Shown here: one piece after another, positions 1 to 5,397 of the stretch
Layout: every line of letters starts with the position of its first letter
Numbering within the stretch: position 1 is the stretch's first letter
Origin: a bacterium
Lineage (GTDB): Bacteria; JAMCPX01
Direction: 5' to 3'
DNA: 12,687 nt
Assembly: GCA_021787665.1 (NCBI GenBank)
Contig: JAJYLN010000033.1
Coordinates: 1 to 12,687 of the forward strand
Notes under the pieces: generated by a model
Databases searched by the model: none
What the model saw: only the letters and a program-made list of their open reading frames with translations
Told to the model about the DNA's origin: nothing
Position numbers and translations under genes: made by a program

Positions 1-256
1 CCTGACCGGGCGGTATGAAGGGCCGCGGGGCCGGGGGCTGCTCGATCTTACGCGCCTGACCGGGCGGTATGAAGGGCCGCGGGGCCGGGGGCTGCTCGAT
101 CTTACGCGCCTGACCGGGCGGTATGAAGGGCCGCGGGGCCGGGGGCTGCTCGATCTTACGCGCCTGACCGGGCGGTATGAAAGGCCGCGGGGCCGGGGGC
201 TGCTCGATCTTACGTGCCTGACCGGGCGGTATGAAGGACCGCGGGGCTGGGGGCTG
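1..256 (-). repeat. Coding tandem array, 54-bp (18-residue) unit
   Basis: Units begin at 1, 55, 109 and 163, and a fifth, shorter and diverged copy begins at 217. The first three are identical base for base. The fourth differs at two positions (182 and 215). The fifth carries a Pro-to-Ser change and then switches into the neighbouring 42-bp array. The array continues beyond the left edge, so the copy number is unknown. Identity is greatest on the C-terminal side of the gene, which suggests recent expansion or homogenisation there. Confidence 0.97.
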
Positions 257-706
257 CGGATGCGTGTACACCGGCGGCTGCTGATACACTGGGGGCTGCG
301 GATGCGTGTACACCGGCGGCTGCTGATACACTGGGGGCTGCGGATGCGTGTATACCGGCGGCTGCTGATACACTGGAGGCTGCGGATGCGTGTACACCGG
401 CGGCTGCTGATACACTGGAGGCTGCGGATGCACATACACGGGCGGCCCAGATCGCTCATACACCGGTGGTTGAGATTGTTGATATACCGGCGGGTGGTAG
501 ATAGGCCGTGTCTGCTCATATACGGGAGGTCCGGGCCGCACGTATATACGCGGCTGTGGCTGCTCGTATACAGGCTGTGGGGGTGGTGGAGCGATATACT
601 CGCCCCGGGGGACCGGACTCATGGTCGCATAGCAACCGGCGATAAAAGCCGCTGCAGCTATAATACCCGTAAGCTTGGCAGATTGAATCAGTATTTCTTT
701 TTTCAT
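1..706 (-). CDS. Proline/tyrosine-rich tandem-repeat lipoprotein (partial, C-terminus beyond the left edge)
   Basis: The gene starts at the ATG at 706-704, preceded by an AGGAG-type ribosome site (about 715-719), and stays open for 235 codons to the window edge. The N-terminus is a lipoprotein signal: MKKEIL, a hydrophobic stretch, then lipobox FIAGC with Cys25. The +2 residue is Tyr, so by the E. coli Lol rule it would go to the outer membrane. The mature part is almost all low-complexity: a Pro/Tyr-rich section with repeated PPVY, four near-identical 14-residue units (QPPVYQQPPVYTHP), then at least four 18-residue units (ARKIEQPPAPRPFIPPGQ) continuing past the edge. No catalytic domain is visible. 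Such a chain could be an extended spacer, a wall- or surface-contacting segment, or a linker to a domain outside the window; that is inference. I do not recognise a named family. The divergent neighbour is an XRE regulator. Confidence 0.85.
   Translation of the reverse strand, partial: MKKEILIQSAKLTGIIAAAAFIAGCYATMSPVPRGEYIAPPPPQPVYEQPQPRIYVRPGPPVYEQTRPIYHPPVYQQSQPPVYERSGPPVYVHPQPPVYQQPPVYTHPQPPVYQQPPVYTHPQPPVYQQPPVYTHPQPPVYQQPPVYTHPQPPAPRSFIPPGQARKIEQPPAPRPFIPPGQARKIEQPPAPRPFIPPGQARKIEQPPAPRPFIPPGQARKIEQPPAPRPFIPPGQ
257..424 (-). repeat. Coding tandem array, 42-bp (14-residue) unit, four copies
   Basis: Units lie at 257-298, 299-340, 341-382 and 383-424. The first two are identical; the third and fourth differ by one or two bases, and the changes I checked are silent. 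Decayed relatives of the same PPVY-type unit continue from 425 to about 590, toward the N-terminus of the protein. Since 42 and 54 are multiples of three, gain or loss of units would keep the reading frame. Confidence 0.96.
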
Positions 707-728
707 GTTTACCTCTCCTGACGACTTT

Positions 729-755
729 TTTATACAATAAAGCAGGTAATTGCAA
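729..755 (-). promoter_or_regulatory. Possible promoter of the repeat lipoprotein gene
   Basis: On the minus strand, TTGCAA (755-750) and TATAAA (734-729) are 15 bp apart. The -10 is good, but the spacer is shorter than the usual 16-18 bp, so the -35 assignment is uncertain. It would give a short leader containing the AGGAG site. Confidence 0.35.
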
Positions 756-771
756 GCGATTATTTTGTATT

Positions 772-801
772 TGCTGACAATTCCTATGCTGACAATTCCT
801 A
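772..801 (+). repeat. Perfect tandem direct repeat upstream of the XRE gene promoter (operator candidate)
   Basis: TGCTGACAATTCCTA occurs twice back to back (772-786 and 787-801), ending exactly where the -35 of the plus-strand promoter begins. It is 15 bp, about one and a half helical turns, so two bound proteins would sit on opposite faces of the helix. The position suits binding by a regulator of this promoter or of the divergent lipoprotein gene. The repeat is seen directly; the operator role is inference. Confidence 0.6.
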
Positions 802-830
802 TTGCCTTTGTTGAAGATACATATTATACT
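802..830 (+). promoter_or_regulatory. Sigma-70-type promoter for the XRE regulator
   Basis: TTGCCT (802-807) and TATACT (825-830) are separated by exactly 17 bp. They match four and five of six consensus bases, respectively. Transcription would start near 837, giving a leader of about 100 nt before the ATG at 938. That leader contains a small hairpin (GGTGGC at 855-860 with GCCACC at 873-878) and a 12-codon ORF. Confidence 0.65.
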
Positions 831-894
831 ATAAGTTGACCATGAAAAAGCAGGGGTGGCGCAGTACGGTCGGCCACCAATGAAAGGAGATACG

Positions 895-933
895 ATGTCG
901 GGCTCAAAAAAGATACAGGGCGCAGGGAGATAA
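895..933 (+). CDS. Possible 12-residue leader peptide ahead of the XRE gene
   Basis: The ORF reads MSGSKKIQGAGR and stops with TAA at 931-933. It has a better ribosome site than the main gene: AAAGGAG at 883-889 with a 5-nt spacer. Its last codons (GGG AGA TAA) overlap the ribosome site of the XRE gene, which starts four bases later at 938. Translation here could therefore open or block initiation of the regulator. The ORF is very short, so it may be chance; no homologue can be judged by eye. Confidence 0.35.
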   Translation: MSGSKKIQGAGR

Positions 934-937
934 TTTT

Positions 938-1351
938 ATGGGAAAGAGAAAAGACGAATTGGAACGGTTGAAGCGGGAGGCCCCTGAAAAGCTCACGCTG
1001 GGACAAAGAATCAGGCTCCTACGGGGCGAGAGGACGCAGGCGGAGTTTTCCAAGCTGTTGGACAAGTCCCAGGACATCCTGAGCATGTACGAAGTCGATA
1101 AGGTCCTGCCGTCCATAGACGTGCTTTCTGTAATCGCAGACATGAGCAACGTTACCCTGGACTGGCTGGTGCACGGGCGGTCCGACAAATCCCACAAGAG
1201 CGGTGCCGTTGTCTTCAAGGGCTACATCATAAAGCCGAAGACCCTCGAGTGGCAGATCCTTGAGATGCTGACAGGCCTGCGGAGCAACAAGGTGAGGCAG
1301 AAGGCCGCCGAGCTCGTGGGCAGCTTCATCAACATTGCGAGGAAAAAATAG
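938..1351 (+). CDS. XRE-family helix-turn-helix transcriptional regulator
   Basis: This 137-residue cytoplasmic DNA-binding protein has a Cro/C1-type HTH domain at about residues 21-79. It begins LGQRIRLLRGERTQAEF, has the recognition-helix region SQDILSMYEVDK and ends DWLVHG, which is the usual core-helix pattern of the family. A charged N-terminal tail (1-20) precedes it. The C-terminal 50 residues form a short helical region that may mediate dimerisation. No protease (LexA/CI-type) or effector domain is present. The start is supported by AGGGAGA at 924-930. The gene has its own promoter with a tandem repeat beside the -35, so autoregulation or control of the divergent repeat-lipoprotein gene is plausible. 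Family assignment is secure; the target is inference. No toxin gene lies beside it, so an antitoxin role is not supported. Confidence 0.9.
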   Translation: MGKRKDELERLKREAPEKLTLGQRIRLLRGERTQAEFSKLLDKSQDILSMYEVDKVLPSIDVLSVIADMSNVTLDWLVHGRSDKSHKSGAVVFKGYIIKPKTLEWQILEMLTGLRSNKVRQKAAELVGSFINIARKK

Positions 1352-1382
1352 TATCGAGAAAATGGGTGAGCAAGGCCTGTGC

Positions 1383-1473
1383 GGAACTTAGCAACTCTTT
1401 AGTGTTCCCTTCCGGCATGAGTAGAGCCCTTCGCGTGCCGGGTGCGTCTCTTGCAAGAGATAAAAGCTCTACT
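1383..1473. other. Intergenic structured element with pseudoknot potential
   Basis: The 151-bp space between the convergent ends of the XRE gene and the TatD/radical-SAM gene holds no ORF but has nested complementarity. The segments are GGAAC 1383-1387 with GTTCC 1404-1408; CCGGCATG 1412-1419 with CGTGCCGG 1434-1441 (one G-T wobble); AGTAGAGC 1420-1427 with GCTCTACT 1466-1473; and the palindrome TCTCTTGCAAGAGA 1447-1460. The 5' arm of the 8-bp pair lies in the loop of the preceding stem, so together they make an H-type pseudoknot with a hairpin inserted. Complementarity exists on either strand. There is no U-run as in an intrinsic terminator. It may be a small RNA, a 3'-UTR structure or a repeated element; I do not recognise a known class. 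Confidence 0.5.
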
Positions 1474-1502
1474 GACCATGATTCGTCACTGCCCCGATTC
1501 TT

Positions 1503-2903
1503 TTAGTCCACCTTGTCCCTGAGAGACTTCTTGTAGTACAGCCTTACTCTCAGATCCACGCCGTGTTCCCGCGCAACGGCCCTTGTCTTCTCTACGTCGA
1601 TGTTCGGCAGGCTGACCATGGTGGCGGTAACGTACCTAAACCTCTGCTTTGCCGCCTGTAAGAACTCCCTCACCGCGCTATATGCCGCCTCGCCATAGGG
1701 GCTGGGGCACATCCTCGCGTAGGTCTGGGCGTCCGGCGCATTCAGGCTCACGGAGACCGCGTCGATATACTCCGCGAGTTGCGGCGTGATGTCTCTGTTA
1801 TAGAGCAGGTTACCGAGCCCGTCCGTGTCGAGCCTCACGAGTCGTACGCCGTGCTCCTTGAGCCACCGGGCCACCCGGATGACAACATCAAGACGTTGGG
1901 TAGGCTCACCGAAGCCGACGAACACGACCTCGTCGTATCCGGACGGGTCCCTGATAGCGCCGATGATCTCGTCGTACGAAGGCTCTGTTTTGAACAGCTT
2001 CAGATTGAAGTCTGTAACGTAGTAGTCGTTGCCGAACTTGGGACAGAACGCGCAGGCGTTCGTGCACCTGTTCGTGATATTGAGGTACAGGTTGTTGCGC
2101 AGCACGTAAGCTATGATCCGGTCCGCGCCGATACCGAACGCCTTCTCCGCATTGTCGAGGAGTATCTCCGAGAGCCTCTCCTCTCCGATTTGCTTTATCC
2201 GGGCGATCTCCCCCAGGACATACGCCGTGTACGCCGGCTCGTTGCGCTTGCCCCGGTGCGGTACCGGTGACAGGAACGGGCAGTCCGTCTCGATGAGCAG
2301 CCGCTCGACCGGCAGTGTGGCCACAGCGTCCCGCAATGCCTGCGCGTTCTTGAAGGTCACGATACCATTTATCGAGAGATAGAAACCGAGTTCGAGGGCC
2401 ACCGCAGCCTGCTCCCTGTCACCGCTATAGCTATGTATCACACCGGCGACGTCGCCCGCTTTCTGCTCCTTCAGCATCTCCATGACCTCCCTGTTCGCAT
2501 CCCTGCTGTGAATGACGAGTGGCAGGTGCTTTTTCCGTGCGGTCCCGATGAACGCCCTGAAGGCCTTGACCTGAGCTTCCCTGGGCGAGTGCATGTAATG
2601 GTAGTCCAGCCCTACCTCGCCGATGGCGATGACCTTCGGGTTGTCTGCCATGCTCTCGATCTCTTTCAGCACCTCTTCGCTGAATAACGATGCTTCATGG
2701 GGATGGAGACCCACGGTCGCATATATTTTCTCGTGCGCGTTCGCGATACCGACCGCGTCGTAGTTCCCCTTCATACCCATACCGGACCCAATGTTGACGA
2801 TAAACTCAGCGCCGGTATCGAACGCGCGCCGGATGACCTCTTCCCGGTCCCCGTCGTAGTCCGGAAAATTCAGGTGCGCGTGCGCGTCGTAGAGCTTTGT
2901 CAT
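1503..2903 (-). CDS. Fusion protein: TatD-family metal-dependent nuclease plus TatD-linked radical SAM domain
   Basis: This 466-residue two-domain protein starts at the ATG at 2903, which overlaps the stop of the solute-binding gene by four bases (ATGA). Residues 1-260 are a TatD-type hydrolase (TIM-barrel DNase/exonuclease). The metal ligands are DAHAH (H8, H10), the glutamate of GEVGLD (E96), H132 in VIHSRD, H157 in VIHSYSG, and D207 in ETDCPFLSP. Residues about 265-466 are a radical SAM domain with the cluster motif C280-x3-C284-x2-C287 and the glycine-rich GFGEPT (330-335) that helps bind SAM. A stand-alone TatD-associated radical SAM family is known, and its reaction is undetermined. The sequence shows all key residues of both halves. 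The fusion implies a shared substrate or pathway, perhaps nucleic-acid or nucleotide processing, but that is inference. It is the last gene of the operon. Confidence 0.95.
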   Translation of the reverse strand: MTKLYDAHAHLNFPDYDGDREEVIRRAFDTGAEFIVNIGSGMGMKGNYDAVGIANAHEKIYATVGLHPHEASLFSEEVLKEIESMADNPKVIAIGEVGLDYHYMHSPREAQVKAFRAFIGTARKKHLPLVIHSRDANREVMEMLKEQKAGDVAGVIHSYSGDREQAAVALELGFYLSINGIVTFKNAQALRDAVATLPVERLLIETDCPFLSPVPHRGKRNEPAYTAYVLGEIARIKQIGEERLSEILLDNAEKAFGIGADRIIAYVLRNNLYLNITNRCTNACAFCPKFGNDYYVTDFNLKLFKTEPSYDEIIGAIRDPSGYDEVVFVGFGEPTQRLDVVIRVARWLKEHGVRLVRLDTDGLGNLLYNRDITPQLAEYIDAVSVSLNAPDAQTYARMCPSPYGEAAYSAVREFLQAAKQRFRYVTATMVSLPNIDVEKTRAVAREHGVDLRVRLYYKKSLRDKVD

Positions 2904-4594
2904 TGCTCCAGCCTCATCATCTCGGGCCGGTACGTGCCAAAAACCGTTGGTTTGTAAGCTTTGAGCCTGTCCGTATAGGCGACGAAATCGTCCTGTCGCA
3001 CGATGGGTATCAGCGGCAGCTCATCATGGAGGATCTGCTGTATCTTTTTATAGAATATTTTCCTTTTTTTTATCGAGTATTCCTCGTCGCCTTTTGCCAT
3101 AAGCTGGTCTATCTCTGCTTCCCATGCTGTCGCCGGCTCCCTTTCCCGGGGATCCCATAGGTGCAGCATACCGCTTGACAACAAGACATTTGCGCTATCG
3201 TGAGGCTCATAGCCACCGCTCAGGGCGATGAGTACACAGTCCCAGTCGAAGTTCGAGGTGAGCTTCTCCACGAGGGTATTAAAATCGAGCGGCTTGTAAT
3301 TGACCTTCATGCCGAGCCTTGTCAGGTCCGAGAGTATCATGGTTGCTATCCTCTCCCTCTGATCGTTGCCGGAGTTCGTGAATAAATCGAACTCCACCTT
3401 GTTTCCGGTGCTGTCGTACAGCACGCCGTCCTTCCAGTGGAAACCGCCTTTCCGGAGCAGGGCGCGCGCCTCGCCAAGGTCGTAGCCATAGTCCTGCATG
3501 CGCAGGTGGTACACCGGGACGTTGCGCGGTATGAAAGATACTGCAGGCTCTCCATAGCCCCTGTAGACATCGTCGATGATGCCCTGCTTGTCGATGCTGT
3601 GCGCAACGGCCTTCAGGAAATCGAGGTTTGTAAACCACCGGTATTTCGGGGACGTCTTTCCGCTCTTTGTATAATGTGCCTTGTTCCTGTTGAAGGACAG
3701 GAACATGATTCCTGGATCCAGACCTATTTCCCTGACGGTGAAATGCTTTTTTGCGCTCATGGCCTCGAGCGGTGCGATCTCCGGAGGCCGTGGATCATAG
3801 ATGTCAGTCTCTCCGGAAATGAATTTCACATACAGGGAGTCCTGGTTTTGTACAATAAGTATTGCCCGGCGCTTGATGAACGGGAGCTGCTGCCCCTTAC
3901 TGCCCTTCTTGTAATAGTACGGGTTTGCCTTGAGCAGTACATATTGGCTCGGCACGTACGAGGTCATCATATAGGGGCCCAACCCGACGATCTTCGCCGG
4001 CGGGGTCATGATGTTCCATGTCCTCTCGAACATGTTGTCGAGCAGGGGCTTCCGGAGGACATGCTCCGGCAGGATCGGTATGTTTAAGGATTCAAGGAAC
4101 GGATAGAATGGGGCAGGGAGTATAAAGCGTACCGTATAATCGTTCAGCTTTTCGACCTTTATTTGCTTGCCGTTGATGGTAAGGAGATCGCGCAGCGAGG
4201 TTAATACCGTTGGGCTATAGATTACCTTAAAGGTAAATACCACGTCGTTGGCCGTCAGCGGCTTGCCGTCGCTGAAATACACCTGTTTTCTAAGGAACAT
4301 CGTTATGACTTTTTTATCTTTGCTGATGGTCCATGATTTTGCAAGTCCTGGCTCCACTTCGAATGTCAATGGATTGACCCTCGTAAGGCCCGAGAATAGG
4401 GGATCAAGAATATCGTCGGAGCTCGATTCGTTTGCAATGATCGGGTTGAATGTTTTCGGGTCCGACATGACCGCAGTGACGAGCATGTTCCTGGGCAGAC
4501 CCTCGAGCTTTTTGAAGTTACACCCCTGCAGCACGACAAGCAGCAGACCTATCAATACCAACACCCTTCTCATGCACCTACCCGCTGCCCTCAT
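2900..4594 (-). CDS. ABC-transporter family-5 solute-binding lipoprotein (peptide/nickel type)
   Basis: This is a 564-residue extracytoplasmic binding protein of the OppA/DppA family (SBP_bac_5). After lipobox VLQGC (Cys25 from this start) comes the family opening PKTFNPI...DDILDPLFSGLTRVNP, then EVEPGLAKSW, FSDGKPLTANDVVFTF, and the hinge region KFISGETDIYDPRPPEI. The length is normal for the family. Two starts are plausible. ATG 4594 overlaps the previous stop as ATGA, matching the neighbouring junctions. ATG 4573 gives a more typical MRRVLVLIG signal peptide with Cys18 but only a weak, very close ribosome site. A longer reading back to 4849 merely shadows the preceding gene. No permease or ATPase gene lies in the window, so it may work with a transporter elsewhere, or have been recruited as an envelope or sensing protein. 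The ligand cannot be read from sequence. Confidence 0.92.
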   Translation of the reverse strand: MRAAGRCMRRVLVLIGLLLVVLQGCNFKKLEGLPRNMLVTAVMSDPKTFNPIIANESSSDDILDPLFSGLTRVNPLTFEVEPGLAKSWTISKDKKVITMFLRKQVYFSDGKPLTANDVVFTFKVIYSPTVLTSLRDLLTINGKQIKVEKLNDYTVRFILPAPFYPFLESLNIPILPEHVLRKPLLDNMFERTWNIMTPPAKIVGLGPYMMTSYVPSQYVLLKANPYYYKKGSKGQQLPFIKRRAILIVQNQDSLYVKFISGETDIYDPRPPEIAPLEAMSAKKHFTVREIGLDPGIMFLSFNRNKAHYTKSGKTSPKYRWFTNLDFLKAVAHSIDKQGIIDDVYRGYGEPAVSFIPRNVPVYHLRMQDYGYDLGEARALLRKGGFHWKDGVLYDSTGNKVEFDLFTNSGNDQRERIATMILSDLTRLGMKVNYKPLDFNTLVEKLTSNFDWDCVLIALSGGYEPHDSANVLLSSGMLHLWDPREREPATAWEAEIDQLMAKGDEEYSIKKRKIFYKKIQQILHDELPLIPIVRQDDFVAYTDRLKAYKPTVFGTYRPEMMRLEQ

Positions 4595-5397
4595 TCCTGG
4601 CCCGTCTTTTTGCCAGTGCTGCATAGCCTCTTTGTGTCTGTCAACGCAGGATCCACAGGGACGTTCAGCTTCACCTCCCTGTAATGGATGAAAACCCTTG
4701 TCTCGCTGCTTCGGCAGGCGACGCGTATCGGCAGGACCGTCCCATCGAGGGTACCATGGTACCGGTAGGTGCAGAGCACCTGGTTGTTCCCGCCTTGTTG
4801 CACGGTCATGGAAACAACATGCAGGTCGCCATCGAGCTCGGCAGTCCATCGTAGGCCGTCTGCCATGCCCACGAGCGTGGTCCCGTCTCCTGTGCCGGAC
4901 ATTTTGTCAGGGATTCCCGGAAGTCTTGCCGTGATGAGCTTCCCGAGGAGCGCAGGCCCGGCATCGATCCGGGTGTACCGCCTCAGTATGCCAGCCGGGG
5001 ATATGCTGCACGCCCCTGTTCCCACATCCATTACGGCAACCGTATCATTGTACACGATGATCAGGATGGGCTGGTAGAAGATGTTCAGTGTCTCGAGCCG
5101 CAGGTCAGTACCGCTGAGAACAATGCCTTCCGGAAATTCAGCGCCCCTGCCGTCGACCTCTATGCTGACCGAGGCGAGGGCCTTCATGCTGGTCAAGTAG
5201 CCGTTTTTTTTTGACACGGCCTGCATGAGCGCCGGGATAGTACTATAGACCGAACGGTTGATACCGTACATGCAGCCGGTAACCGAGGCGAGCACGACGA
5301 GCGCCAGGGGCATCACCGGACCATGTAAAAAAAGAGGAAGGAGCCTTTGGTAAAAACTCCTTCCTCGGTATGTCCGCACAGCAGATTGATCCCTCAC
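4591..5397 (-). CDS. Putative LolB/DUF4292-like outer-membrane lipoprotein
   Basis: The gene encodes 268 residues. It begins with GTG at 5397-5395, whose GTGA overlaps the TPR gene's stop; no ribosome site is needed if translation is coupled. The signal sequence is long: a basic N-region with RTYRGR and QRLLP, a hydrophobic PLALVVLASV, then lipobox SVTGC at Cys42. An internal Met29 could be an alternative start but would lack a basic N-region. After the Cys, a helix (IPALMQAVSKKNGYLTSMKA) leads into alternating beta-type strands, including VSIEV, LETLNIFYQPILIIVYND and VAVMDV. This resembles the LolA/LolB fold, where 'LRLE(T/V)LN...P' and 'DGxxxxxxD' patterns recur. Such proteins carry or insert lipoproteins or lipids at the outer membrane. 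The assignment rests on fold-like pattern and on the TPR-lipoprotein neighbour, so it is moderate. Confidence 0.8.
   Translation of the reverse strand: MRDQSAVRTYRGRSFYQRLLPLFLHGPVMPLALVVLASVTGCMYGINRSVYSTIPALMQAVSKKNGYLTSMKALASVSIEVDGRGAEFPEGIVLSGTDLRLETLNIFYQPILIIVYNDTVAVMDVGTGACSISPAGILRRYTRIDAGPALLGKLITARLPGIPDKMSGTGDGTTLVGMADGLRWTAELDGDLHVVSMTVQQGGNNQVLCTYRYHGTLDGTVLPIRVACRSSETRVFIHYREVKLNVPVDPALTDTKRLCSTGKKTGQE

Noticed and set aside
1-256. CRISPR array
   Set aside because: The units are directly tandem with no unique spacers, and they are in frame with a lipoprotein gene that has a start, ribosome site and signal peptide.
260-721. Plus-strand ORF of 153 codons through the repeats
   Set aside because: It is the complement of the repeat lipoprotein. 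It lacks a ribosome site, and its Arg/Leu-rich repeats are what the antisense frame would give.
842-883. 13-codon ORF starting at ATG 842
   Set aside because: It lies about five bases after the predicted transcription start and has no ribosome site; the hairpin at 855-878 falls inside it.
1412-1473. HDV-like self-cleaving ribozyme or SAM-type riboswitch
   Set aside because: The interlocked helices recall HDV topology, but the joining segment before the last helix arm (TAAAA) lacks the catalytic C of the family, and no convincing P3 helix forms. The minus strand shares only a short stretch with SAM-I riboswitches and has no suitable gene downstream.
4595-4849. 92-codon N-terminal extension of the solute-binding protein
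   Set aside because: It lies within the preceding lipoprotein gene in another frame, has no family similarity, and would bury the lipoprotein signal peptide.
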